Positions 36,874 to 47,286 are shown, counted from the first letter of the stretch. The stretch is DNA of 64,000 nucleotides from Roseburia sp. 1XD42-34 (GCF_009917385.1 NZ_QWLJ01000020.1:1-64000), one strand, 5' to 3'. Made by a program: numbers and translations. Notes: generated by a model not told the origin, from the letters alone.

Positions 36874-38937
36874 ATGAAGCGCGTTCTTATCGTTGGTGCT
36901 GGTAAAGGTGGAAGTGTGTTACTAAATATTTTAAACGCTACACATACGATGAAAGTGGTTGCTGTAATTGACACTAATCTATCTGCTCCAGGTATCGAGA
37001 TGGCCAAAGAATCGGACATCCCTGTGAGTCAATCGTGGAAACAATGGGTTGACAAAGATATTGACATCATCATTGAAGCAACTGGTAATGAACATGTGCT
37101 AGAAGAGTTATTAGAGCGACGGGAACGAAAAACAGTTGTTATTCCTGGAACAGTTGCTTATATTATTTCTGAACTGTTTGATGAAAAGCAGGAGCTTTTA
37201 GAAAAAATAGCACTGCAAATGCAAAATCAAAATTTAATTTTAAACAATATACGTGACGGTATGATTGTCGTGAACAATTATGGCATCGTTACTTTTGTCA
37301 ATAAAAGTGCGGAAACGATTATTGACCTAGCTAAAAGTGAACTAGAAGGGGAACGAATTGAAAACATCATTAAAAATACTAGACTGCCTGAAGTGTTAAA
37401 AAGCCGAAGACGAGAAATTAATCAGAAATTAACATTGGAAAATGGTAAGCAAATTATTGCAACACGAATTCCTATTATTCGTGCGGATAACCGTCTTTTA
37501 GGCGCTTTTGCTGTTTTTAAAGATATTACAGAAGTCGTCCATTTAGCGGAGGAAAATACCGACTTAAAAGAAATCAAAACGATGTTAGAGGCTATTATTC
37601 ATTCTTCTGATGAAGCTATAAGCGTTGTAGACGAACAGGGGCTAGGTTTAATGATTAATCCTGCCTATACTAAAATAACTGGCTTAGCTGAAACAGATGT
37701 GATTGGGAAGCCAGCAACTACTGATATTTCTGAAGGTGAAAGTGTACATATGCGCGTCCTACAAACAAGAAGAGCGGTGAGGGGAGTGTTGATGAAGGTC
37801 GGCCCGAATAAAAAGGAAGTCTATGTCAATGTGGCTCCGGTTATTGTAGACGGAAAATTGAAAGGTAGTGTTGGTGTACTGCATGATATATCAGAAGTGC
37901 AATCATTAACGAATGAATTAAAACGCGCACGCCAAATCATTCGTAATTTAGAAGCAAAATATACATTTGACGATATTATTGGTACTTCATCGGAAATGAA
38001 AATTGCTTTAGAACAAGCAAAAGTAGGTGCGAGAACACCTGCTACCGTTTTGCTTCGAGGTGCTTCTGGAACAGGGAAAGAATTGTTTGCTCATGCGATC
38101 CACAATGAAAGCGACCGTAAACATTATAAGTTTATTCGTGTAAACTGTGCAGCTATCGCAGAGTCGATTTTAGAAAGTGAACTATTTGGTTACGAAGAAG
38201 GAGCCTTTACCGGTGCTAAACGGGGGGGAAAGAAAGGTCTGTTTGAAGAAGCGGATAATGGCAGCATTTTTTTAGATGAAATTGGTGAGCTATCCTTGCA
38301 TATGCAAGCCAAATTACTACGCGTTCTGCAAGAAAATGAAATTGTTCGCGTAGGAGGAACAACACCGATTACAATAAACGTGCGGGTGATTACAGCTACC
38401 CATGTGAACTTGGAAAAAGCGATCATGGCCAAAACGTTTCGGGAAGATCTTTACTATCGGTTAAATCGCTTGCCTATATTTATTCCGCCTTTAAAAGACA
38501 GACTCTCTGATCTTTCTCTACTGGCTAAGCATATTATTACAAAGATTAATCAAGATTATGGTAGAGACGTGCAAGATCTATCCGAAGAAGCTTTAGCGGT
38601 TTTAAAGAATTATCATTGGCCAGGCAATATTCGCGAACTGGAGAACGTACTTGGTAGAGCTATGATCTATATGGGAATACATGAAAAAGTGATTCAGCAA
38701 TCGCATTTGCCAAATTTAACGAGTGTGGTTGCAGACCATACTTTTTCGTCCCCTATTAAAGCAAACCACCAACCTTTGCAACGTGCTATAGAACAATATG
38801 AAAAAAATTATATTCAACAGGTTTATGAACGCAATGACTATAATAAAACGAAAACAGCTAAGGAATTGCAAATCTCGATTCGAAATCTTTATTATAAGGT
38901 GGAAAAGTACCAGATTGCAAAACCTGACCTGCAATAA
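36874..38937 (+). CDS. bkdR: Sigma-54-dependent activator BkdR
   Basis: Enhancer-binding activator of the branched-chain keto acid operon. The protein is 687 residues. Order: an N-terminal dinucleotide-binding-like segment (MKRVLIVGAGKGGSVLL ... DIIIEATGN, 1-80), two PAS regions (about 115-230 and 245-345), an AAA+ sigma-54 domain (about 375-605) with GASGTGKE near 396 and GAFTGA near 443, and a Fis-type helix-turn-helix in the last 40 residues. I prefer the ATG at 36874 because homology begins there; 36841 would add 11 residues. A sigma-54 promoter lies just downstream. Confidence 0.92.
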   Translation: MKRVLIVGAGKGGSVLLNILNATHTMKVVAVIDTNLSAPGIEMAKESDIPVSQSWKQWVDKDIDIIIEATGNEHVLEELLERRERKTVVIPGTVAYIISELFDEKQELLEKIALQMQNQNLILNNIRDGMIVVNNYGIVTFVNKSAETIIDLAKSELEGERIENIIKNTRLPEVLKSRRREINQKLTLENGKQIIATRIPIIRADNRLLGAFAVFKDITEVVHLAEENTDLKEIKTMLEAIIHSSDEAISVVDEQGLGLMINPAYTKITGLAETDVIGKPATTDISEGESVHMRVLQTRRAVRGVLMKVGPNKKEVYVNVAPVIVDGKLKGSVGVLHDISEVQSLTNELKRARQIIRNLEAKYTFDDIIGTSSEMKIALEQAKVGARTPATVLLRGASGTGKELFAHAIHNESDRKHYKFIRVNCAAIAESILESELFGYEEGAFTGAKRGGKKGLFEEADNGSIFLDEIGELSLHMQAKLLRVLQENEIVRVGGTTPITINVRVITATHVNLEKAIMAKTFREDLYYRLNRLPIFIPPLKDRLSDLSLLAKHIITKINQDYGRDVQDLSEEALAVLKNYHWPGNIRELENVLGRAMIYMGIHEKVIQQSHLPNLTSVVADHTFSSPIKANHQPLQRAIEQYEKNYIQQVYERNDYNKTKTAKELQISIRNLYYKVEKYQIAKPDLQ

Positions 38938-38950
38938 AATGCAGGTTTAT
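38927..38950 (+). terminator. Hairpin at the end of bkdR
   Basis: ACCTGCA (38927-38933) pairs with TGCAGGT (38940-38946). The stop codon is in the loop. The T run is short, so termination may be weak. Confidence 0.4.
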
Positions 38951-38958
38951 GAAATTTA

Positions 38959-38979
38959 TTGCAGACTAAATTCTGGCAA
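38959..38979 (+). promoter_or_regulatory. Possible BkdR enhancer site
   Basis: TTGCAGA (38959-38965) and TCTGGCAA (38972-38979) form an inverted repeat with one bulged base, ending 28 bases upstream of the -24 element. An activator site is expected upstream of a sigma-54 promoter. This assignment is inference. Confidence 0.35.
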
Positions 38980-39004
38980 ATGAAACGCTTTCAACTTGTG
39001 GGTT

Positions 39005-39021
39005 TTGGCACATAATTTGCT
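39005..39021 (+). promoter_or_regulatory. Sigma-54 (SigL) promoter of the bkd operon
   Basis: TTGGCAC-ATAAT-TTGCT: the GG (39007-39008) and GC (39019-39020) are separated by exactly ten bases, as required for -24/-12 promoters. It lies between the sigma-54 activator gene bkdR and ptb. Confidence 0.93.
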
Positions 39022-39055
39022 ATATGACTGTGGAGCGAATCGTAAGGAGGATCAT

Positions 39056-39982
39056 ATGGACAGTTTGATAGAATTAAAATTTGCCGCTAAAAAGGAAGAT
39101 AAAAAAGTCGTCTCTGTAGCAAATGCCGAAGACGAGAATATTTTGCAGGTTGTAAAAATGGCATTGGAAGAAGATTTATGTCAGTTTTTATTAGTTGGCG
39201 ATGAACTGAAAATCATGGAGTTAGCGAAACAAATTGGGCTTGATTTGTATAATTGGCGAGAAAAAGTCACTATTAAACATGAAACTGATATGACAAACAT
39301 AGCACAATCAGCCATCCGCGCTGTGAAGCAAGAGCAAGCAGATATTGTTATGAAAGGGAAAATACCGACTAAAAAGGTCTTGCAAGCAGTGCTACACAAA
39401 GAGCAAGGCTTGCGAACGGGGAAGGTTTTGTCTCACGTGGCAGCATTTGAAGTCCCAAGTCAAGAAAAATTAGTACTATTAACAGATGCTGCTATGAATA
39501 TTGCTCCAGATATTCAACAAAAGGCAACCATCGTTAAAAATGCAGTGAAAGTGGCACAAAATATTGGTATCAGCCTACCTAAAGTAGCTGCTTTAGCACC
39601 AGTAGAAGTAATTAATCCTGCAATGCCATCCACAGTTGATGCAGCGGCATTAACACAAATGCAACGGAGAGGACAAATCGAAAACTGTCTCCTTGATGGT
39701 CCGCTAGCTTTTGACAATGCTGTTTCTAAAGATGCTGCAGCTCAAAAAGGAATTTCATCTGAAGTTGCTGGAGATGCAGATATACTCCTCGTTCCTTCCA
39801 TTGAGGTGGGTAACGCCTTATACAAATCATTTGTGTATTATGCACAAGCAAAAGTAGCGGCAATTATTAGTGGAGCTAAAGCACCAATTGTGTTAACGTC
39901 ACGAGCTGATCCAATCGAAAGTAAATTATATTCGCTGTCCCTTGCAATTATGACAGCTACACCAAATAGGAGGGAACTTTAA
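39056..39982 (+). CDS. ptb: Phosphate butyryltransferase
   Basis: Transfers a branched or straight acyl group from CoA to phosphate; with butyrate kinase it makes ATP from acyl-CoA. The protein is 308 residues, of the phosphotransacetylase-like fold. [27 protein letters not shown] and [11 protein letters not shown] are typical for Ptb. The start at 39056 has AAGGAGG five bases upstream. It is the first gene after the SigL promoter, and its stop overlaps the bcd start (TAATG). Confidence 0.94.
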   Translation: MDSLIELKFAAKKEDKKVVSVANAEDENILQVVKMALEEDLCQFLLVGDELKIMELAKQIGLDLYNWREKVTIKHETDMTNIAQSAIRAVKQEQADIVMKGKIPTKKVLQAVLHKEQGLRTGKVLSHVAAFEVPSQEKLVLLTDAAMNIAPDIQQKATIVKNAVKVAQNIGISLPKVAALAPVEVINPAMPSTVDAAALTQMQRRGQIENCLLDGPLAFDNAVSKDAAAQKGISSEVAGDADILLVPSIEVGNALYKSFVYYAQAKVAAIISGAKAPIVLTSRADPIESKLYSLSLAIMTATPNRREL

Positions 39983-41076
39983 TGGAACTATTTCGTTATA
40001 TGGAACATGATGATTATGAACAGGTCGTATTTTGTCAGGACAAGAACTCTGGTTTAAAAGCAATCATTGTTATTCATGATACAACTTTAGGTCCTGCTTT
40101 AGGTGGTACAAGAATGTGGACGTATGAAACTGAAGAAGCAGCTCTTGAGGATGCGCTTCGGCTAGCTAAAGGAATGACGTATAAAAATGCTGCTGCCGGC
40201 TTAAATTTAGGCGGTGGAAAAACAGTTATTATTGGGGATCCGAAAACAGATAAGAATCCAGAAATGTTTCGTGCGTTTGGGCGTTATATTCAAGGACTAA
40301 ATGGGCGCTATATCACAGCTGAGGATGTAGGAACAACAGTACATGATATGGATCTTATTCATATGGAGACAGATTTTGTAACTGGTATTTCCCCTGAATC
40401 AGGCTCTTCTGGAAATCCTTCTCCAGTAACTGGGTACGGGGTTTATAAGGGGATGAAGGCAGCTGCTAAGGAAGCATTTGGCGATGATTCATTAACCGGG
40501 AAGACGATCGCTGTACAAGGTGTAGGTAACGTCGCCTATGCACTTTGTGAACATCTACATAAAGAAGGAGCACGCTTGGTCGTTACTGACATTAATCAGG
40601 CAGCGATACAGCGAGCAGTAGATGATTTCGCTGCTGAAGCAGTTGAGCCAGATGCGATTTATGATGTAAATTGTGATATTTATGCACCATGTGCGTTAGG
40701 TGCAACGATTAATGATGAGACCATTCCAAGAATGAAAGCAAAAGTGATAGCTGGTTCTGCTAACAATCAATTGAAAGAGTCACGACATGGTGATATGATT
40801 CACAAGCAGGGAATTATTTATGCTCCTGATTATGTCATTAATTCTGGTGGAGTGATCAATGTTGCCGATGAATTACAAGGGTATAATTATGACCGAGCAA
40901 TGAAAAAGGTAGAAACCATTTATGACAGCTTACAAAAAGTGTTTTCCATTGCTAAACGTGACCATATTCCTACTTATCTAGCTGCTGATCGGATGGCAGA
41001 AGAAAGAATTAAGTCTGAATATCGTTCCAGAAGCCAGTTTTTATTAAATAGTCACCATATTTTAAGTAGAAGATAA
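39982..41076 (+). CDS. bcd: Leucine (branched-chain amino acid) dehydrogenase
   Basis: NAD-dependent oxidative deamination of leucine, valine and isoleucine to the keto acids used by the bkd complex. The protein is 364 residues, the same as B. subtilis Bcd. The catalytic lysine lies in [18 protein letters not shown]; the Rossmann fold is [17 protein letters not shown]. Overlap of one base with ptb. A strong hairpin follows at 41087. Confidence 0.96.
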   Translation: MELFRYMEHDDYEQVVFCQDKNSGLKAIIVIHDTTLGPALGGTRMWTYETEEAALEDALRLAKGMTYKNAAAGLNLGGGKTVIIGDPKTDKNPEMFRAFGRYIQGLNGRYITAEDVGTTVHDMDLIHMETDFVTGISPESGSSGNPSPVTGYGVYKGMKAAAKEAFGDDSLTGKTIAVQGVGNVAYALCEHLHKEGARLVVTDINQAAIQRAVDDFAAEAVEPDAIYDVNCDIYAPCALGATINDETIPRMKAKVIAGSANNQLKESRHGDMIHKQGIIYAPDYVINSGGVINVADELQGYNYDRAMKKVETIYDSLQKVFSIAKRDHIPTYLAADRMAEERIKSEYRSRSQFLLNSHHILSRR

Positions 41077-41086
41077 GCTAACTCCA

Positions 41087-41115
41087 CCATCCGTGGCTTA
41101 TTTCTCCACGGATGG
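41087..41115 (+). terminator. Strong hairpin between bcd and buk
   Basis: CCATCCGTGG (41087-41096) pairs perfectly with CCACGGATGG (41106-41115), but only CTTCATTG follows, so there is no T run. It more likely serves RNA processing or stability, or partial attenuation inside the operon, than full termination. Confidence 0.5.
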
Positions 41116-41162
41116 CTTCATTGTCAAAATGCAAAGCGAAAATACATGAGGAGCGATGTGTA

Positions 41163-42248
41163 TTGCAGGCTATCTTTAGGACCCTTGTTATCAACCCTGG
41201 TTCAACATCGACCAAAATTGGTGTGTTCGATAATGAAGGGTGTATATTCGAAAAAACAATTCGACATGCTGTGGAGGAAATACAAGGTTTTCAGTCCATC
41301 AGTGAACAGAAATCTTTTCGTAAAGTTGTTATATTGGAGCAACTTGATTATGAAGGAATTAACATCTCTAAACTGGATGCGGTTTGTGCTCGAGGCGGTT
41401 TAATTCGGCCTATAGCAGGTGGAACGTATGAAGTGAATAAAGCAATGTTAGCTGACTTGGAAATGGGCTATAATGGGCATCACGCTTCAAATTTGGGCGG
41501 CATTATTGCAAATGAAATTGCTTCTGCACTCCATATTTCAGCATATATTGTAGACCCGGTCGTAGTGGATGAGCTAGCTGATATAGCACGCTATTCCGGT
41601 ATACCTGAAATACCTAGAAAAAGTATTTTTCATGCACTTAATCAAAAGGCAGTTGCCCGCCGAGTTGCCAAACAGTTAGATGGAACGTACGAAGGAATGA
41701 ACTTCATTGTGACACATATGGGAGGCGGGATAACCATTGGTGCTCATCATCATGGAAGAGTGATTGATGTGAACAATGGTTTGCATGGAGAAGGACCTTT
41801 TTCTCCTGAGAGAGCAGGTACGGTGCCAGTTGGTGATTTAGTTTCAATGTGCTTTTCAGGGCAATATTACTTAGAAGAGGTCATGCGTAAAATTGTTGGT
41901 AATGGCGGATTAATGGGCTATTTACAAACGAGTGATGCTACAGAAGTTGAAAAACGAATTGCTTGTGGTGATACATATGCTAAACAAATTTATGAAGCAA
42001 TGGCTTATCAAGTCGCTAAAGAAATTGCTGCAATGAGTTCTGTATTACATGGCAATGTGGATGCTATCGTGTTGACGGGCGGTCTAGCATATGGCAAATC
42101 TTTTACCAATATGATTATAGATCGAGTGGATTGGATAGCTGATACCGTTGTTTATCCAGGCGAGGATGAGTTGCAAGCTTTAAATGAAGGTGTACTACGG
42201 GTATTGCGTGGAGAAGAGAAGCCAAAGGTCTATCCAGGCCAGGCATGA
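41163..42248 (+). CDS. buk: Butyrate kinase
   Basis: Makes ATP and a carboxylic acid from the acyl phosphate supplied by Ptb. The protein is 361 residues, with the acetokinase-family start [15 protein letters not shown], and [17 protein letters not shown] and [14 protein letters not shown] at 41163 is preceded by GAGGAG at nine bases; upstream in-frame codons back to 41112 run into the intercistronic hairpin region and are rejected. Confidence 0.94.
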   Translation: MQAIFRTLVINPGSTSTKIGVFDNEGCIFEKTIRHAVEEIQGFQSISEQKSFRKVVILEQLDYEGINISKLDAVCARGGLIRPIAGGTYEVNKAMLADLEMGYNGHHASNLGGIIANEIASALHISAYIVDPVVVDELADIARYSGIPEIPRKSIFHALNQKAVARRVAKQLDGTYEGMNFIVTHMGGGITIGAHHHGRVIDVNNGLHGEGPFSPERAGTVPVGDLVSMCFSGQYYLEEVMRKIVGNGGLMGYLQTSDATEVEKRIACGDTYAKQIYEAMAYQVAKEIAAMSSVLHGNVDAIVLTGGLAYGKSFTNMIIDRVDWIADTVVYPGEDELQALNEGVLRVLRGEEKPKVYPGQA

Positions 42249-42266
42249 TAAAAAGGAGTGAATAAA

Positions 42267-43688
42267 TTGGCAACAGAATATGATTTAGTCGTACTTGGAG
42301 GTGGAACGGGCGGTTACGTAGCTGCAATCCGCGCCTCGCAGCTTGGAATGAAAGTAGCTGTTGTAGAGAAAAGGGAGCTAGGGGGTACGTGCTTACATCG
42401 AGGTTGTATTCCTTCAAAAGCATTGTTGCGCAGTGCTGAAGTATACAGGCAGACGAAAGAGGCAGCTTTGTTCGGAGTAGAAACGGAATCAACAACGCTA
42501 AAATTCCCTCTCGTACAAGCGAGAAAGCAGAAAATAGTCGACCAATTGCACCAAGGCGTTAAAGGATTAATGAAAAAAGGAAAAATTGATACATACTATG
42601 GTCATGGTCGTATTTTAGGTCCGAGTATATTTTCTCCAATGGCTGGAACCATTTCTATTGAACATGGTAACGATCAAGAGAATACGATGCTTATTCCCAA
42701 GAATGTATTAATTGCCACTGGATCAGAGCCCAAAACATTGCCGGGGTTAGAAGTGGATCATTCCTTTGTGATGACATCAGATGATGCATTGCGATTAACG
42801 GAGTTACCAGATTCGATCCTGATTGTCGGTGGGGGCGTCATAGGAATTGAATGGGCGTCGATGCTAGCTGATTTTGATGTCGAAGTGACAGTTATCGAAT
42901 ATGCGGAGCACATCTTATCTACCGAAGATGAGGCAATTGCGAACGAGGTACAAAAATTACTGAAGAAAAAAGGAGTGTCGTTCGTAACGAGAGCAAAAGT
43001 ATTGGCAGATACTATCCAAAAAGACAGTCAGATTACTTTGGAAGCAGAAATAAATGGTGAAAAGCAATCATTTCAAGCAGATAAAATGCTTGTATCTGTA
43101 GGTCGAAAGGCGAATATAAGTAATATAGGTCTGGAAAACACGGATATTGTTGTAGACCATGACGTGATTCAGACCAATGCATTTTATCAAACAAAAGAAA
43201 CACATATCTATGCTATTGGTGATGTTATCGGTGGTATGCAACTTGCCCATGTTGCCTCACATGAAGGTATAGTTGCTGTAGAACATATGGCAAATCAAGC
43301 CCCATTGCCTATTGACTATTTGCAAGTACCTTCCTGCATCTACTCGAACCCCGAAGTAGCAAGTGTCGGTTTAACCGAAAAACAAGCGAAAGAACGAGGT
43401 TATGACGTAAAAGTAGGAAAATTTCCTTTTCAGGCAATTGGAAAAGCACTTGTTTACGGAGAAACAGATGGTTTTGTGAAAATCATTGCTGATAAACAAA
43501 ATGATGATCTATTAGGCGTCCATATGGTTGGACCTCATGTAACCGATATGATCTCTGAAGCTGGTTTAGCAAAAGTGCTTGATGCTACTCCATGGGAGAT
43601 TGCGCACTCTATTCATCCACACCCAACCTTAGCAGAGGTGTTTGGTGAAGCAGCACTTGCTGTCGATGGAAACCAAATACATGGATAA
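42267..43688 (+). CDS. lpdV: Dihydrolipoyl dehydrogenase (E3) of the keto acid complex
   Basis: Reoxidises the lipoyl group of BkdB with NAD. The protein is 473 residues. The FAD motif is LVVLGGGTGGYVAA, the redox disulfide is C42-C47 in GGTCLHRGCIPS, and the NAD fold is ILIVGGGVIGIEWAS. The C-terminal HPHPTLAE holds the active-site histidine. I use TTG 42267, with AGGAG eight bases upstream; the GTG at 42258 lies on that site. Confidence 0.95.
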   Translation: MATEYDLVVLGGGTGGYVAAIRASQLGMKVAVVEKRELGGTCLHRGCIPSKALLRSAEVYRQTKEAALFGVETESTTLKFPLVQARKQKIVDQLHQGVKGLMKKGKIDTYYGHGRILGPSIFSPMAGTISIEHGNDQENTMLIPKNVLIATGSEPKTLPGLEVDHSFVMTSDDALRLTELPDSILIVGGGVIGIEWASMLADFDVEVTVIEYAEHILSTEDEAIANEVQKLLKKKGVSFVTRAKVLADTIQKDSQITLEAEINGEKQSFQADKMLVSVGRKANISNIGLENTDIVVDHDVIQTNAFYQTKETHIYAIGDVIGGMQLAHVASHEGIVAVEHMANQAPLPIDYLQVPSCIYSNPEVASVGLTEKQAKERGYDVKVGKFPFQAIGKALVYGETDGFVKIIADKQNDDLLGVHMVGPHVTDMISEAGLAKVLDATPWEIAHSIHPHPTLAEVFGEAALAVDGNQIHG

Positions 43689-43711
43689 ATAATTGAAGGA
43701 GGGAACTTTTT

Positions 43712-44704
43712 ATGTCAGAAAAAGACTATCAAACTTTAGGACTTACGGATAAGCAGGTTTTGGATATTTACCGAGTGATGTTACTTGCCCGAAAAATTGA
43801 TGAACGAATGTGGTTGCTTAACCGTGCTGGGAAAATTCCATTTGTTATATCCTGTCAAGGACAGGAGGCTGCGCAAGTCGGAGCAGCGTTTGCGTTAAAT
43901 CGAGAAAAGGACTATGTTGCTCCTTATTATCGTGACATGGGGGTCGTGCTGGCGTTTGGTATGACGACTACAGATTTAATGCTATCTGGCTTTGCTAAAG
44001 CCGAGGACCCAAACTCTGGTGGAAGACAAATGCCTGGTCACTTCGGGCAAAAGAAAAATCGGATACTGACAGGTTCATCACCGGTAACGACACAGCTTCC
44101 ACATGCAGTCGGCGTCGCATTAGCTGCTAAAATGAAGCAGGATCCTATTGTTTCGTTTGTAACATTAGGCGAAGGGTCTTCTAACCAAGGTGATTTTCAT
44201 GAAGGATTGAATTTTGCAGGAGTACATAAACTTCCTGTTATTACAATGGTAGAAAACAATCAGTATGCCATTTCTGTCCCTATCGAAAAACAAATTGCTA
44301 GCAAAACGGTGGCTGAGCGAGCACAATCGTACGGTATGCCAGGAGTTATGGTAGATGGAAATGACCCGTTAGCAGTTTATGATGCTGTGAAACAAGCACG
44401 TGAACGAGCAATGAACGGAGAAGGCCCGACATTAATAGAAGCTGTTTCTTATCGTCTAACAGCTCATTCCAGCGATGATGATGATCGGTTGTATCGGAAT
44501 AGTGAAGAAGTAGATGAAGCAAAGAAAAAAGATTCCATCGTCACGTTTGCAAAGTATTTAAAAGATGCAGGCGTTTTAACGGACCAATTGGAAAAAGAAA
44601 TGAATGAAACGATTCAGAAAGAAGTAAACGAAGCAACTGACTATGCAGAGAATGCCCCATATGCTGAACCGGAAGATGCATTAAAATTTGTTTATGAAAA
44701 GTAA
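43712..44704 (+). CDS. bkdAA: 2-oxoisovalerate dehydrogenase E1 alpha
   Basis: Thiamine diphosphate-binding subunit of the branched-chain 2-oxo acid dehydrogenase. The protein is 330 residues. The ThDP motif is visible as LGEGSSNQGDFHEGLNFA ... VENNQYAIS. Together with BkdAB it forms the E1 tetramer that decarboxylates the keto acids from leucine, valine and isoleucine and makes primers for branched fatty acids. GGAGGG precedes the ATG. Confidence 0.96.
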   Translation: MSEKDYQTLGLTDKQVLDIYRVMLLARKIDERMWLLNRAGKIPFVISCQGQEAAQVGAAFALNREKDYVAPYYRDMGVVLAFGMTTTDLMLSGFAKAEDPNSGGRQMPGHFGQKKNRILTGSSPVTTQLPHAVGVALAAKMKQDPIVSFVTLGEGSSNQGDFHEGLNFAGVHKLPVITMVENNQYAISVPIEKQIASKTVAERAQSYGMPGVMVDGNDPLAVYDAVKQARERAMNGEGPTLIEAVSYRLTAHSSDDDDRLYRNSEEVDEAKKKDSIVTFAKYLKDAGVLTDQLEKEMNETIQKEVNEATDYAENAPYAEPEDALKFVYEK

Positions 44705-44719
44705 GGAGGGGGAAATACA

Positions 44720-45703
44720 ATGCCAGTAATGTCTTATATTCAAGCAGTAACTACTGCTTTACGTGAAGAGATGCAACGAGATGAGAATGTGTTTGTTTTA
44801 GGGGAAGATGTTGGTAAAAAAGGTGGGGTTTTTCGTGCTACCGATGGTCTATATGAAGAATTTGGCGAAGCAAGAGTGCTGGATACGCCACTTGCAGAAT
44901 CAGCTATTGCAGGAGTCGGTATAGGCGCGGCAATGTACGGTATGCGTCCTGTTGCGGAAATGCAATTTGCAGACTTTATTATGCCGGCAGTTAATCAGAT
45001 CATTTCCGAAGCAGCCAAAATTCGCTATCGTTCTAACAATGATTGGCATGTGCCGATGACCATTCGTGCTCCTTATGGCGGAGGTGTCCATGGGGCACTT
45101 TATCACTCCCAATCAGTAGAGGCAGTATTTGCTAATCAACCAGGATTAAAAATAGTTATGCCTTCTACACCGTATGATGTGAAGGGCTTATTAAAAGCAG
45201 CTATTCGTGACAATGACCCGGTACTCTTTTTTGAACATAAACGTGCGTATAGGTTATTGAAGGGGGAAGTACCAGCAGAGGATTACGTTCTACCAATTGG
45301 CAAAGCTGATATAAAGCGAGAAGGTTCCGATATCACCGTCATTACATACGGTCTTTGTGTCCACTTTGCTCTACAGGCAGCAGAAAAACTAGCTGAAGAA
45401 GGAATTAGTGCCCACATTTTAGACCTACGAACGGTGTATCCTTTAGATCAAGAAGCAATTATTAATGCGGCGAAAAAAACTGGAAAAGTGCTTTTAATTA
45501 CAGAAGATAACAAAGAAGGAAGTATTATTGGCGAAGTAGCGGCAATCATTGCCGAGCATTGTTTATTTGATTTGGATGCACCTGTACAACGGCTGGCAGG
45601 TCCAGACGTTCCTTCTATGCCATATGCACCAACAATGGAGAAGTTCTTTATGATGAATCCGGATAAAGTAGAAAAAGCAATGCGTGAATTAGCGGAATTT
45701 TAA
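44720..45703 (+). CDS. bkdAB: 2-oxoisovalerate dehydrogenase E1 beta
   Basis: A 327-residue beta subunit of E1 with the transketolase pyrimidine and C-terminal domains. Typical segments are VFVLGEDVGKKGGVFRAT, DTPLAESAIAGVGIGAA and the RAPYGGGVHGALYHSQS loop. It lies 15 bases after bkdAA behind AAGGAGGGGG. Confidence 0.96.
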   Translation: MPVMSYIQAVTTALREEMQRDENVFVLGEDVGKKGGVFRATDGLYEEFGEARVLDTPLAESAIAGVGIGAAMYGMRPVAEMQFADFIMPAVNQIISEAAKIRYRSNNDWHVPMTIRAPYGGGVHGALYHSQSVEAVFANQPGLKIVMPSTPYDVKGLLKAAIRDNDPVLFFEHKRAYRLLKGEVPAEDYVLPIGKADIKREGSDITVITYGLCVHFALQAAEKLAEEGISAHILDLRTVYPLDQEAIINAAKKTGKVLLITEDNKEGSIIGEVAAIIAEHCLFDLDAPVQRLAGPDVPSMPYAPTMEKFFMMNPDKVEKAMRELAEF

Positions 45704-45725
45704 TTTGCTGTTAGGAGGTTAAACA

Positions 45726-46988
45726 ATGGCGATAGAAAAAATCAACATGCCACAGCTTGGTGAAAGTGTAACGGAAGGCACCGTAAGTTCTTGGCTCGTT
45801 CAGGTTGGAGATGAAGTGAATAAGTATGATCCGATTGCAGAGGTTCTGACAGATAAAGTCAATGCAGAGGTCCCTTCCTCTTATAGTGGAACGATAAAGG
45901 AATTAGTTGCTAAAGAAGGAGACACTATTGAAGTAGGCGAATTGATGTGTTATATCGATACAGGTGGAGAGTCTGAGGAAATAGAAGAAGAAAGCCAGCC
46001 TGAATCAGAAAAAACAGAACAGGAGGAAGCCATACCTGTGACCGATCAGTCGATGAAAAAGCGTTACTCTCCTGCAGTATTACGTCTCGCTCAAGAACAT
46101 GATATTAATCTAGAACAGGTAGCAGGTACCGGTAAATCGGGAAGAATTACTAGAAAAGATGTGGAGAAAATCATTGCTTCTGGAAAAATTCCTACGCCTA
46201 GTAAAGAGCAGCCCGATTTTAAAACGGAAGAACAAGTATCTCAACAGCTTGCCAAACCTTCTGCTACACCAAAACCAAATACGTATCCTGGCGATATCGA
46301 AATTCCTGTTACTGGAGTACGAAAAGCCATTGCGCAAAATATGGTACGCTCAACACAAGAAATACCGCATGCTTGGATGACAGTGGAAGTAGATGTAACG
46401 GACTTGGTAACGTATCGAAATGCGATAAAAGATGACTTTAAAGTAAAAGAAGGCTACGGGTTGACCTTTTTCGCTTTTTTTGTGAAAGCTGTAGCCCAAG
46501 CGTTAAAAGAATTTCCGCAGCTTAACAGTACATGGGCAGAGGATAAAATCATCCAACGTAAAGATGTGAATATCTCTATCGCGGTAGCAAAAGAGCAAGA
46601 GCTGTTTGTACCTGTTATCCATCATGCTGACGATAAAAGCATTAAAGGGATAGCAAAGCAAATTCATGAATTAGCTGTTAAAGCTCGGACAGGTAAATTA
46701 ACTGCAGATGATATGAAAGACGGCACATTTACAGTCAATAATACCGGTTCATTTGGTTCCATTCACTCTATGGGAGTCATCAATTACCCACAAGCGGCTA
46801 TTTTACAAGTGGAGTCGATCGTTAAACGACCCATGATTGTCAATAATATGTTCGCTGCAAGAGACATGGTTAATTTATCATTATCTTTAGATCATCGAAT
46901 TTTAGATGGATTAATTTGCGGTCAATTTTTAGCTCACGTGAAAGCTATTTTAGAACAAATGAATGCACAAACGGTGAATGTTTATTAA
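45726..46988 (+). CDS. bkdB: Lipoamide acyltransferase (E2) of the keto acid complex
   Basis: Core subunit that transfers the acyl group to CoA. The protein is 420 residues: a lipoyl domain with K44 in EVLTDKVNAEVP, an acidic linker, an E3-binding domain (about 112-150, YSPAVLRLAQEHDI), a second linker, and the catalytic domain with the HxxxDG motif (H390, D394 in LDHRILDG). It is the last gene of the bkd operon. Confidence 0.96.
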   Translation: MAIEKINMPQLGESVTEGTVSSWLVQVGDEVNKYDPIAEVLTDKVNAEVPSSYSGTIKELVAKEGDTIEVGELMCYIDTGGESEEIEEESQPESEKTEQEEAIPVTDQSMKKRYSPAVLRLAQEHDINLEQVAGTGKSGRITRKDVEKIIASGKIPTPSKEQPDFKTEEQVSQQLAKPSATPKPNTYPGDIEIPVTGVRKAIAQNMVRSTQEIPHAWMTVEVDVTDLVTYRNAIKDDFKVKEGYGLTFFAFFVKAVAQALKEFPQLNSTWAEDKIIQRKDVNISIAVAKEQELFVPVIHHADDKSIKGIAKQIHELAVKARTGKLTADDMKDGTFTVNNTGSFGSIHSMGVINYPQAAILQVESIVKRPMIVNNMFAARDMVNLSLSLDHRILDGLICGQFLAHVKAILEQMNAQTVNVY

Positions 46989-47286
46989 ATAAGTATAACC
47001 TGCTGTTTCTAGTGATAGATACATCGGAAACAGTAAGGTGATTGACATTAATTGTAAATAAGCTGATAGATGGCTGTCGGTTTACAATTACAGCTGAGTG
47101 ATTAACAAGCAATGCATTTCATTCTAAGCTTAAAGAAAATAGTTATGACAGGAGCTTCATATATCGTAAGTCATCATAAAAAAGATACTTTAACTAGCAA
47201 ATGCATTTAATTGAAATATTGTTTTAGTACTGGTATTCTAACAACAAGGTTATAAAGTATCATTATAATAAGGGGTTTGATTTTTT
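46989..47286. other. Intergenic region after bkdB with two inverted repeats
   Basis: CTGTTTC (47003-47009) / GAAACAG (47027-47033) and AATTGTAAA (47050-47058) / TTTACAATT (47081-47089) could form hairpins, but neither is followed by a T run. No gene is seen. Confidence 0.45.

Noticed and set aside
38981-38993. CcpA cre site upstream of ptb
   Set aside because: TGAAACGCTTTCA looks like cre but lacks one central base of the 14-base consensus; kept only as an inverted repeat.
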